In this document: positions 52,010 through 61,730 of the stretch, piece by piece | Layout of the letters: every line of letters starts with the position of its first letter | Numbering within the stretch: position 1 is the stretch's first letter | Source: Euglena gracilis | Lineage: Eukaryota > Euglenida > Euglenophyceae > Euglenales | Direction: 5' to 3' | Assembly (NCBI GenBank): GCA_039621445.1 | Contig: CP154956.1 | Span: forward strand, 14,620,166 to 14,684,165 | DNA: 64,000 bases | Notes under the pieces: generated by a model | The model's input: the letters and a program-made list of their open reading frames with translations, nothing else | Database searches by the model: none | Told to the model about the DNA's origin: nothing | Made by a program: the position numbers and the translations under genes

Positions 52010-53930
52010 CGTTTCCTTTTGAAAAAAAAGGTCGTCTTACCCCCCTTTCGTCTTACCCCCCCCCAAAAAACGGCCAAAAACGGCCAAAAAAAACACCCAC
52101 AAAACTGAGCCAAAGCACAATCCAGGTGTGTCCGCGGCCAAAACGGCGAGTGGAGGGCGATAGAGGGTCTCCAGGGGCACACTTCTTGCAAAAAGCTTTC
52201 AGAGATAATGTTTCTTCGCATTTTCTTCGAGCTTTTTTTGAAAATCTATTTTTGACTGAAAATCCCCAGCGAAATGGCAGAGTCGAAACTTGGGCCGGGG
52301 TTGGATAATCCTGCCCAGATTAGACCACTTATTCGGCCGATATACACTTATAGCCCGAGCATACCCACAAAATACAGGGCAGGCGATCGGACCCCCACAT
52401 GCTGCACTGTCAACCTTGTTTTAGGGAGAGCACACAACAAACACAAGAAAAGGAAGCAGTTGAAAGGAAAGAAGACGCTGGAACATCAATTCTGCTATTT
52501 GAAAAGCTCTTTCTCAAGTCGTAACATCTTGGAGAGTCGGAGAGAGAGAAGCTTCGTCGTCAATCGTTCAACTCAGAAGAATCCCGTTTCCAAAGGCATT
52601 GGAGTCAATTGCAGCAAAGCGGTTTGTAACATTTCCCAACTTTCAACAAAGATGAGCCAGTCAAAAGCGGGGGGACCACCAATATCAAAAATTGAAGGAC
52701 GGATGGCCCAGCTTGAAACAAGCGAGCGTGGCGCGTTGGGGGAGTCACCCCCATAGTGGGCGTTTTTTTGTTTTTTTAAAAAAAACAAAAACAACGTGTT
52801 TTATTTAAAAAAAAGTAAAAAAAAAAAAAAAAAAAAATTTTGAATTGAAAACTCAAACCCAAACATAAAAAAAAAACTTTTAACTTTTAATGAGACTTTC
52901 AAAAAATTCGCCAAAACACAAAAATGTTTCAACAATGTTTGGGCCCAGGGGGAGGGCCCACCCAGGCGCGCTCTGTCCCCCTAGTGGGCTTGCCAAACAA
53001 AAAAAAAACAGTAAAAAAACAGTCTTGCTCAAACAAAAAATCCTACTCAGTTCAAAAACTGCCAAAAATGGTCAAAAACATCCCAAAATGCAACAAAAAT
53101 GGAATTTTATGACTCTTTTTTTCATTTTTGCGGAAGGAAGTTTTTTGGCAGAAATCACGATCCAAAAACGATTGAAAATGTGCATTCAAAAATTTTTCCA
53201 TGCAAAACCTAGTGGGCGTTTTTTTTGTTTTTTTAAAAAAAACATTGTTAGAATTAAAAAAAACAAAAAAAACAATGGGGTAAGGTCTGTGGAGGGGGGG
53301 GTCCAGCTTGTTGTCACATTGGATTGGACTCATCCCCAAAGAACAAAGCTGGGTTGGAATGGCAAATGCAGGGATTTCTTTCAAGCAAAAGCTTTTATAT
53401 CAAGACCGTGGTTCTAAAGCAGACTCTGCCCAAACAAAGCACAGAGTCCGTCTCTCAAATCTGTGTCACAGTTGGATAAGCCTGGTTTACCTGACCATTC
53501 GGGTTCGTGCCAGGCCCATACAGTCCCCCCCCCCAAAAATCAGGCACTCATTTTTTGGGGGGGAAACAATCAGTCAGAATTCAAAGGAAATTTAACCAAA
53601 AAACATGAAAAAACAGCCAAAATTTTTTCTGGCATGTTTAGCGCCAGGTCACTTTAGTGGTTTTTTGCCAACCACCCCCGGGAGGGGGGGGGGAGGGGAT
53701 CCGGGCCAAAAACCAGTGAGTCACTCTGAAAAAACCAGTCACCCCCGGCATCAAACTCTGGCAATTTCACAGGGGGTAATCTTGAACTTTGGGTTGAATT
53801 TTGGCTGGGGTTACTGGGGTTTATTTACACAATTTGCTGAAGAAATGTTACAACCTGGGTGATGGGGTTCACAGGGGTAAACACAGACTGACTGTTGCTG
53901 ATTTGATTTCAATGTCCTGTAACCTTCTTT
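52010..53930. other. No supported gene; A/T-rich repeats
   Basis: 52274-52756 is open on the + strand (160 codons) and on the minus strand (AFDWLIFVESWEMLQTALLQ), with no family match or clear splice sites. TAGTGGGCGTTTTTTTT plus a TTTTTTTAAAAAAA palindrome occurs at 52755 and 53214 as direct repeats about 460 bp apart. CAGTGAGTCAC-type words occur at 53711-53742. Confidence 0.4.
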
Positions 53931-53936
53931 CCAAAT

Positions 53937-54420
53937 CGGGGACCCCCTTCCGAAACAAGGGGGGGGTGGGGGACCCCCCTCCGAAAGGGGGGGGGGGGGG
54001 GGGGGGCTCCCAGATCTGGCCTTGGGGGGGGGGGTTGTGGGCCGACCCTAGGGTCGGCCCACGGTCGCCAAAGGTCGCTATGGGGATTTCTTACTCAGTC
54101 TTTTTTGCATTGTAGTGCCGTAGGCAACTGTTCGGCAGCCCTAAAATAACAAAATCCCTTGTGTGTGCAACTCCTTTTGTGTGTATGTTGCGCTAATTTG
54201 CCCAGGAGAGCATTTTTTGACATCGACCTTTGGCGACCATGGCGACCTTTGGCAACCTTTGGCGACCGTGGGCCGACCCTGGGGTCGGCCCACAACCCCC
54301 CCCCCCCCCCCCCAGGCCAGATCCAGGGGGGGACCCCCCTTCCGAAACTAGGGGGGTGTCGGGGGCCTGCCTCCGAAACCGGGGGGGGGGGGTGTGGGGA
54401 CCCCCCTTCCGAAACTAGGG
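53937..54420. repeat. Large inverted repeat with TTCCGAAAC words and GGGTCGGCCCAC
   Basis: Left arm (to about 54090): CCCCCTTCCGAAAC plus G tract, GATCTGGCC, GTGGGCCGACC, GGTCGGCCCACGGTCGCC. Right arm (from about 54220): the complementary order ending CCCCCTTCCGAAACTAGGG. The spacer of about 120 bp contains CTAAAATAACAAAATCCC. No coding frame. Confidence 0.8.
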
Positions 54421-54429
54421 TCAAAACGT

Positions 54430-55850
54430 CAATTTTTCTTTAATTCCACAAAAACGTTGGGAATCAAAAGAAATGTCCAACACCTAAATTGAAGCCCTCA
54501 AAATGCCCTATATAACAGTATTTTGATTTCCTGACAACTCCCCACCTGTCCGAATTATGCTCATTTTTGGCCATTTTGCCAAAATTTCATTTCAAAATCA
54601 TCATTCTCCTCCATCCGTTTTTTCTTGGAGGTGCAACATTCCAACAGCCAATCCTATTTCTGGCCATTTCCAAATGCAACATCACCAGTTAACCTCAACC
54701 TGCCAAAACCTTTCAAAAACGGGGGATGTCGGCCAATGACCAAGTGATTGTACTCCCCGGACTGAGTCTGACAAACTCGGGGGGGGGGTGCAGCCAAACA
54801 GGAGGCTAGGCAGTAGAGTTCGGGTCCCAAAACCCCCCTCCTCCCAGTGAGTTTGGACCTCGACAGGGGGGTCCTGTGGAACCCCCCTGTGCCTGGGATC
54901 CCCCCTTTGGTAGTCCAGACCGGACCCACCCTCTACCCCTGCCCCCTCGAACCAGTCGGGTGAGTTCCCAACTCGACAGGGGTGGGTGTCACAACCCCCC
55001 CCCCCTTGTGCTTGGGCTCCTGGAAACTGCTGACTAGAAAAAAGGTGCTGTACCACGGGGGGAGGCAGAACATGCCCATCCCACAGCACTGAACAGAGCC
55101 CAGTTTTGGCAAGGTAGGGTGGTTCTAACGGGAAAAAAATTCCCTCTTAGCAAATTAAATGCAAAAACAATAGGAGAAAAATGACCGAAAAATGGTCATA
55201 CCACAAAAAAAAAACGAGTTGACTTCAGGGTGATTTCTGGCATCCTTGGACCATCTGAATGTGAAAAAAAGTGTTTATGGACTTATTGATTTTTGACCCC
55301 ATTCAAGCCCGCCTTGACCGTCCCTTGGGCCCAAGGGGGGAGGGAGGTCCTTAAAGCAAAAAAAAAATCCTTCTTGTCCCTTCAAACGTGCTCAAACGTA
55401 CTCACGCGTGCTCAAACTTTTGGAAGAAAGGAAGCCCTTAAAAAATTGAAATTCTATTTAATCAAAAGGTAGGATCTCATAACTGGACCCAGTAGTTTGA
55501 CAAGGGGAAGGTCCACTCAACGTTGGGTCTTGATCTTGCCTTTGCGGGGGGGAGAAAATTGAGATTCTTCACCCCCCTTGAGATCATCAAGAAATGCGAC
55601 ATTGTGTGTTCCCAGTTGCATGATTTCATTTTGAAAGCGAAAGGTGAAAATCTCTCAATCTAAGCTAAATCTGGCCCTCTCAATGTAACCCCCCCCACAA
55701 GGCGTGTCAAAGGAAGGCTGATTGTGGCAACATGGTTTCAAGGCGCTTTGAAGATCCTTTATTTGGCTTCGTTCAGCACATAATTGGGATCATGCACAGC
55801 TTAGTGTCATAAAAGACGACACCAAAACCGTTAAAAAATTCATGGGGGAG
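54430..55850. other. Gene-free stretch with R1 copy at 55180-55380
   Basis: 55220-55380 carries R1 core words (GTGATTTCTGGCATCCTTGG, TTGATTTTTGACCCC) and an end-like GGTCCTTAAAGC plus an A run. The remainder has C/G tracts and no exon. Confidence 0.5.
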
Positions 55851-55857
55851 CACAAGG

Positions 55858-56105
55858 GTCCTGGGGGGGGTCCGGGGGGGGTCCTGAGGGGGTTCTGGGG
55901 GGGTCTTGGGGGGTCTTGGGGGTCCTGGGGGGTCCTGGGGGGGTCCCGCAACTTTTTGGCAATTTTTTGCAGCACAAGATGACGTTATTATGAAGCCCGG
56001 GGGGGGGGTGGGGGGGGGGGGGTCTGGGGGGGGGGGGGGGGGGGTCCTAGGGGGGTCTTGGGGGGGGTCCTGGGGGGGTGGGGTCCTGGGGGGTCTTGGG
56101 GGGGG
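55858..56105 (+). repeat. GGGGGGTCCTGGG low-complexity tract
   Basis: Repeated GGGGGTCCTG/GGGGGTCTTG units on the + strand with runs of up to 13 G, interrupted by 55948-55995. Potential to form G-quadruplexes; no protein expected. Confidence 0.9.
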
Positions 56106-56109
56106 GAAC

Positions 56110-56870
56110 TGGCCATGACTCCCAAATTCCTGATTTTATGTGCAAACTCCCAATTTTGAGTGGCAAATGCCTAATTTCAGGTGTAAAAATGCTAAAATTT
56201 GATTGGTAATCCCTACTTTGGTGTGCCAATGCTTGATTTTGGGTGGCAAATTTCTAATTGATAAAAAAGGTTCCTAATTTTTGGTGGCAAGCCTAATTTG
56301 GGGGGGCAATGTCCAAATTTGGGTTGGCAAATGCCTGATTTTAGGTGTAAAATCCTATTTTCGGGTGGAAAATGCGCAATTTTGGGTGGCATGAGTGGCA
56401 AATGCATATTCCGGGCAGAAAATTGCTCAATTTCAGCGGCTAATGCCTAAATTTGGTATGCACATTCTTCATGTTGGGTTCAGGTGCCAAATCTTAATTT
56501 CGGATGTTCATTTTGAATTATCTTTCGAATTCTACAAGAGGGGCTACTTTGGGCAATTTTTAGTCACTTGAAACCATTTCACACAAAATTTCAGCCTTTT
56601 TGTCCATTATCAGGTAAATTTTGTCAATTCCTTGAAAATGGGACACCGGTTGATGAATTTTTAGTTATTCGAATAACTTGTAGACAAAAATCCTTCACAA
56701 TGATTATAGAATGACCCCAAAACAAGTCGAATTGGTCAGAATTGGTCAAAATTAGCAAACTTGACAAAAGTTAGCGAAAAATGACTCAAAATGGGCAAAA
56801 ATACAGCCTCCACTAACAATGAACATGACCTTGAAGGGAGATTGGCGGCGAAATTGGGGGGTCGGCACGC
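56110..56870 (+). repeat. Element R5, copy 1, with TTAGGAATTTG-type minisatellite
   Basis: 56120-56470 is a degenerate tandem array of about 25-30-bp units (GGTGGCAAATGCCTAATTTT variants), followed by unique sequence ending ACATGACCTTGAAGGGAGAT, TGGCGGCGAAATTGG. The whole is the reverse complement of about 61015-61670. Non-coding. Confidence 0.8.
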
Positions 56871-56904
56871 CGTGGTGAGGTTTCCGGCTAGGGGGGGGGA
56901 GGGG

Positions 56905-57110
56905 GGGTTTTGGCCATACTTGCAGTTAGTGCGCCGCGGCGCTCCTGCCGCGGCGCAAATTTTTTTTTCCGCGGTGGTCGCGGCACACAGAAAGGTTTTT
57001 GCCGCGGCTGTCGCGGCACGAGCAAAATTTATTGCCGCGGTGGTCGCGGCGCAAGCGGAAAATTTTTCCGCGGTGGTTGCAGCACAAAAAAATTTTCTGC
57101 CCGGAGCTCA
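56905..57110 (+). repeat. CCGCGGTGGTCGCGGC tandem repeat, arm 1
   Basis: Starts CATACTTGCAGTTAGTGCG, then five units of about 35 bp alternating CCGCGG(T/C)GGTCGCGGC with AAAATTTTT blocks. The inverted partner is at 58180-58350. Confidence 0.85.
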
Positions 57111-57118
57111 AGAACGTA

Positions 57119-57294
57119 CCCCCCCCCCCCCATATTGTCCCCCCCCCCATATTGTCCCTCGGCCCGGCCGACGAGGGGTTTTTTTGGCTCGGTCAATGAA
57201 ATTTCCTTTGGTACCCCCATATTTGTCCCCCCCCCATATTGTCCCTTCGGGCCTCCGGGGGAGAGGTCGGTGGGACAATATGGGGGGGGGGTGG
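57119..57294. repeat. TA-flanked poly-C element, ATATTGTCC variant
   Basis: 176 bp. Left TA (57117-57118) then a C run and CATATTGTCCC; right GGGACAATATG, a G run, GTGG, then TA (57295-57296). It contains additional internal ATATTGTCC words and AATGAAATTTCCTTTGGTAC, the complement of the conserved interior of 4985-5152. Confidence 0.75.
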
Positions 57295-57364
57295 TATTGG
57301 CAGCAACACAACACCCAACATTTTTTTGGTGGAAACAATAACACTCACCCTCCCCCCCTATTTG

Positions 57365-57440
57365 GCTAATGGCCGGGCTCCTTCAGACCCCCAATTAGCC
57401 AATTAGGGGGGGGGACAATTAGGGGGGGGACTTGAGGACC
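57365..57440. repeat. AATTAG word element, copy 1
   Basis: TTTGGCTAATGGCC, CCCAATTAGCCAATTAGG with a G tract, then GACAATTAGGGG. A near-identical block is at 58012-58088. Confidence 0.7.
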
Positions 57441-57617
57441 CCGACCCCATAATTTTTGACGTGTGCAAAATTGGTCGATTTTTTGTGCATTTTTGGATTG
57501 GTCATGACTTTTTCTTATCCGGCAAATTTTAACATTTTCGAAACGGATGTTTTTGGAGGTTTTCTGACCCCTTGCCGAAATTGGCCAAAGTTGGCCAAGG
57601 GAACGTCCATTGGCCAA

Positions 57618-58012
57618 TTGGGCTAACCCCCCCCCCTAACAAGTGCGCAATGCCCTAATTGTGCGCAGTGCCCTAATAGCCCCAGGGGTCCGAAACTACC
57701 TCCCTAAAAAGTGCGCACCCCCCACCAAAGGAGAAATTACTGCTACATCTCAGGTCAGAAAGCACACACAATTCTCAGAATTGTCTTTCTCAGACCAACT
57801 ATTTCTATCGTCCAAGCCCAAATTTGACACATAATCACTTGAGTCGTTGCTTGAAATTTCAAATATGGGGAAATTTGAAAAAGAGTGGGGGAAACATGAG
57901 TATTTTCGGCTTTGTCCTAAAAAGTGCGCACTGCCCTAATAAGTGCACACCCCTTGGGGTCCGAAACTACGTCCTTAAAATGCGCGCACCCGTGCACTTA
58001 TTAGGGGGGGGG
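57618..58012 (+). repeat. Dispersed element R7, copy 2
   Basis: CCCCCCCTAACAAGTGCGCA, GGTCCGAAACTACCTCCCTA, ACATCTCAGGTCAGAAA, CGTCCAAGCCCAAAT, GGTCCGAAACTACGTCC and GTGCACTTATTAGGGGG, colinear with 49797-50226 in the same orientation. Confidence 0.85.
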
Positions 58013-58088
58013 TTTAATTGGCTAATGGACCTCCCTTAAGGACCCCCCAATTAGCCAATTAGGGGGGGGGGGCAATTAGGGGGGGGTG
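58012..58088. repeat. AATTAG word element, copy 2
   Basis: AATTGGCTAATGGACC, CCCAATTAGCCAATTAGG plus a G tract and GGCAATTAGGGG. Matches 57365-57440 and directly abuts the R7 copy. Confidence 0.7.
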
Positions 58089-58179
58089 AGGGTAGATTGA
58101 TAGAAGGTGCTCACCCGGGCTTTGGCAAAACAAAGTGTTGCCAAGGTAGCACCAGTCCCACCCGTTGAATTTTTCCCAA

Positions 58180-58360
58180 AAAAAGTTTCCGCGGCGGTCG
58201 CGGCGCACACATAAACCAGTGCCGCGGCATTCGCGGCGCACAGAAAAAATTTTGCCGCGGCGCTGCCGGTTACAAAAAAATTTTTTCCGCGGTGGTCGTG
58301 GCGCACGGTAACATTTTTTCCGGTCGCACTAACTGCAAGTATGGTTTTGGCGTGGCGAGG
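58180..58360 (-). repeat. CCGCGGTGGTCGCGGC tandem repeat, arm 2
   Basis: Inverted relative to 56905-57110. Four units with CCGCGG/TCGCGGC and AAAATTTT spacers end in CGCACTAACTGCAAGTATGG, the complement of the arm 1 start. The two arms enclose 57111-58179. Confidence 0.85.
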
Positions 58361-58579
58361 GGGTCCCGGATGCGGGGGGAGGGGTGCGCGGGGGTTTGCC
58401 AAGAAAATTTTCTTTGGCGGGCCTGACATGGCATGGCGAGGGGGTCTGAAAAGGGGGGGGAGGGGGGGGGTAAATTGGCGTGGCGAGGGGGTCGGTGAGG
58501 GGGGGGGGGGGGGGGGGGGTGTGCCGACCCCCCATTGCTTCTGCATTGCCTTGGTCATTTTGGTCATTGCATTGCATAG

Positions 58580-58640
58580 CCTTGGTCATTTTCCTGTGAG
58601 TCACACGGCTGGCCGACGGCGTGCTCCCCCATGAAAATTG
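58580..58640 (-). repeat. GGGGAGCACGCCGTCGGCC block, copy 1
   Basis: Reads (complement) GGGGGAGCACGCCGTCGGCC, AGCCGTGTGACTCACAGG, AAAATGACC. Direct-strand copies are at 60942-61000 and a short one at 61702-61728. Confidence 0.8.
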
Positions 58641-58739
58641 ATCAATCACTTGGGTTGTGTTAAAATTTTTTCTCATGCTAGGTGACATGTCGGGGAACCC
58701 AAAATCCCCAAAAACTCAACGCCTTTGAGGAAACGGGGG

Positions 58740-59190
58740 GGGGGGGGGCATCATTTGGTAAAAAGGGGATCAGGGAAGCCTAGATTTTGTTTGTGAAGGG
58801 TGTGTAGACGGTGAAGCTTGCCTTGCCAACCAGTCGGTCGATGGCCCAATTGGACGCCGACAATTGAAGCACATATGATGAGTGGTCGGTTGTGGCTAGC
58901 TGACCACTCATTATACCTCCCAATCCAACCCCCAAATAACATCCCCAAGGAAATATTATATTTTTTCTCCCAAAGTCCCAGTCCGAGGAGCTGAAGTCCT
59001 AGCCCGAGGAGGGGGAGTATTTGGGGGGGGTTATGGCACCCCAAAACTTTCGAAAAATTTCAAGCTCCATAAGACCTAAAAAGCACCCAAATCCCCCCCT
59101 TGGGGTCATTTCGTGCAGTTTCTCAGAAAATTTAGAATTTTTGGAATCCAGATGATTCAGAAAAATCGATTTTGAAAAATTTATTGTCAG
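58740..59190. other. Gene-free stretch
   Basis: Contains AAATAACATCCCC facing GGGGGAGTATTTGGGGG (58933-59030), another word-plus-tract arrangement. No exon supported. Confidence 0.5.
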
Positions 59191-59196
59191 ATATTA

Positions 59197-59386
59197 CCCC
59201 CCCCCCCTTTATTTGAGCACACCCACGGGCCAACGGACCCCACAAATGCTCAAATAAAGGGGGGTCAAATAAGGGGGGGTCAAAAATTCCTTTAGAAAGA
59301 TGGCAAAATGTTTTTTCGGCGCGTGAAAAAAAATTTCCCCGGACCCAAATGCTCAAATAAGGGGGGGTCAAATAAAGGAGGGGGGG
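59197..59386. repeat. TA-flanked poly-C element, TTTATTTGA family
   Basis: 190 bp between TA at 59195-59196 and 59387-59388. Left C10 TTTATTTGAGCA; right TGCTCAAATAAGGGG and TCAAATAAAGGAGGGGGGG. The word TCAAATAA occurs five times within it. Confidence 0.75.
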
Positions 59387-59389
59387 TAT

Positions 59390-60720
59390 GGTTTTTACCC
59401 CTTTTGATTTTGTCGTCCCAGGTAGAACACCTGCAGATGGAAAACGCCTGACGTCTATGGGAAGATTTTTAAGAGAGTGTGCCTTAAAAAATCAGGGCAT
59501 GCCAAACACGCACAAGCACGCACACGATTCCGCGTCTGCATTTGCAAGGCCTCCATTCCCCAAAACTCCCTAGAAACAATGGAAACAGGCCGAAGCAACT
59601 GCATGGCTGCGATTCAAGGTGAGAAATCAGCTCAAGCTTTCGGCTTTGAATCCAGTCATCATCCATGCTAGGAGACGAAAAAGATGATAAATCCCTGTTT
59701 GTTCAGAGTTTCCTTCCCTCCATTCATTTGTCAAACGCAGGTCATTGAGCACTCACCCCCACAAATGACACCCCCAACACCCCGAAACCATCGGTGTAGA
59801 AACAATTTTTTCTCGGGGGGCTTATCCAGGGTAAATCCTACCCAGTTTGGACCCCTTCGCGCGTGAATAATTCGGGCCTGGCGGGGAGTTGGGGGTCAAA
59901 CCCGGTTGATTCGGAAACTAGGAATCCAGTCGCTCGCAACTGAAAAAAAAATCCAGGAACCGGGCCGGGATCATGCTGATAATCCGCTGGTTCCCGAGGT
60001 TGCCCCGACCTGGGGGGGGAGGCGGGGGGGGGGGGTCGAGGGGGGGGCGAGAAACTAGGCCAGAAGCGAAGTTAGCGCCGGCCATAAACAGAAAAATTCC
60101 AAAAATAGCACTTTTTCAAAAATTTTCGGCACCGAAAAGTATATCCCACTCTCCCCTGGGGTGACCCCCCCAGGGGGGGGCTCGGCCGGACCAACCCACC
60201 CTACCCCCCCCCCCCCCCCCGGGGTCCACGACTGAAAAAACCCCTGTTACCAATGTTGTTTGTATGTGTTGTTTCCTTTTTGCCGCCCGAAGGGCGGCGA
60301 GACGGTACCGGGGGGGTTAAAATACCGCTCGGTAGTAATACCGAATGGATTAATACCGCTCTTTAATAAAGCCTGCCAGACGCTTGATTGTTACGCTGTG
60401 AGACAGAAAAAACACCTTTTTTAAAAAAAAAGCCACCCCTCTGCCTACCCTGCATACACGGTGGTGGGGCGAGCCGAGTCCACCGACCAGTGGCACAGCC
60501 TACTGGATTTGACAGGTTCCGAGGTGAGGTGATGAGATGGGTTGTGCCCATGGTTCAGGGGTAAGGTGGTCAGGTGAACCCGGAATCGGCCATGCAGGGG
60601 CCAGGGTCCGAGGGGTGAGGTGGCAGGGAGCAGGCATTGATGGGGGCAGGCTGTTCCCCGGTGTGCTCAATGGAGGTTTCGGGTTCGTCCGACCTTTCGG
60701 CGTTCTCTCAGGTGTGTTTA
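59390..60720. other. No supported gene
   Basis: A pyrimidine tract and CGTCCCAG at 59400-59420 resemble an acceptor, but the following + frame is unconvincing. 60000-60090 and 60160-60230 are G/C tracts; 60048-60085 is the inverted GGCCAGAAGCGAAGTTAGCG block shared with 41990. At 60300-60365 the word AATACCG recurs four times beside a G run. Confidence 0.4.
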
Positions 60721-60732
60721 CCATGTTGTCTC

Positions 60733-60860
60733 TGCAGGACAGAGCCAATAATACCGGCCCTTGGTGGCCGGTGTATGCTGCCTTGGCTTGGCATCAGCGG
60801 CCACAGGTGTTTACATGGTGTTCGCCCTGACCCTATTTTACTCCGTGGCATATGGGGTGT
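60733..60860 (+). CDS. Possible exon, unresolved frame
   Basis: Acceptor GTTGTCTCTGCAG and donor GTGTGG|GTAGTG bound 128 nt. One frame is hydrophobic (ATGVYMVFALTLFYSVAYGV) but meets a stop near the start; another (EPIIPALGGRCMLPWLGISG) is open throughout. Unrecognised. Confidence 0.25.
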
Positions 60861-60941
60861 GGGTAGTGAGATCCACGTTGCCTGATGGCTCCGCCACTGC
60901 CCCCCAAGCCAGCTGGCAAGCCAATTCTCTTGCCAACGGGG

Positions 60942-61000
60942 GAGCACGCCGTCGGCCAGCCGTCGGCCAGCCGTGTGACTCACAGGAAAATGACCCGAGC
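60942..61000 (+). repeat. GGGGAGCACGCCGTCGGCC block, copy 2
   Basis: GGGGGAGCACGCCGTCGGCC with an extra CCAGCCGTCGG duplication, then GTGTGACTCACAGGAAAATG. Inverted relative to 58580-58640. Confidence 0.8.
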
Positions 61001-61014
61001 CATAGCTCGACAAT

Positions 61015-61670
61015 ACAAAAACAATTTCGCCGCCAATCCCCTGTCAAGGTCATGTTCATCGTTCGCGGAGGCTGCATTTTTGCCCATTTGAAGTCATTTT
61101 TCGTCAATTTTTGTCAATTTTGCCAATTTTGGGACTTTTTTGACCAATTTTGACCATTTCAGCCGATTTTTGGGCCATTCCATAGTCATTGTGAAGGAAT
61201 TTTGCAAAAAATATTCGAACGACTAAAAATTGCTCAGTTGATGGTCCATTTTCCACGAACTGACAAAAAATACCTGTTATGGACGGAAAAATGCTGAAAT
61301 TTTGTGTGGAACGGTTTCAAGTGACTAAAAATAGCCCAAAGCAACCCCTCTTGTGGGGCTTTGCACCCCAAATTAGGCATTAATCACTCAAAGTTAGGAA
61401 TTGGCCCACCAAATCCCCTCAAAATTAGGAACCTTTTCACTAATTAGGAATTTACCACTCAAAAGAAGGCATTGGCACACCAAACTTGGGATTACCACTC
61501 AAAATATCTGCACTTTACACCCAAAATTAGGCATTTGCCACTCAAAATTAGGAATATACACATGAAAATAGGAATTTGTACCTCCAAATTAGGAATTGGC
61601 ACACTAAATTAGGAATTTGCCTTCCAAAATTTAGAACAGGCACACCAAATTAGGCATTTGCAACTCAACA
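61015..61670 (-). repeat. Element R5, copy 2
   Basis: Reverse complement of 56110-56870: starts AATTTCGCCGCCAATCCCCT, CAAGGTCATGTTCAT, continues through GGTTTCAAGTGACTAAAAAT, and ends in the TTAGGAATTTGCC minisatellite (61375-61670). Confidence 0.8.
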
Positions 61671-61730
61671 AAAGCTCAACGACAGGACCCGGCTTCCGTC
61701 ACGCCGTCGGCCAGCCGTGTGCTCCCCCAA

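Noticed and set aside
52274-52756. 160-codon plus-strand ORF starting MAESKLGPG
   Set aside because: No motif, the opposite strand is equally open, and no promoter, splice or homology support; described only as ambiguous.
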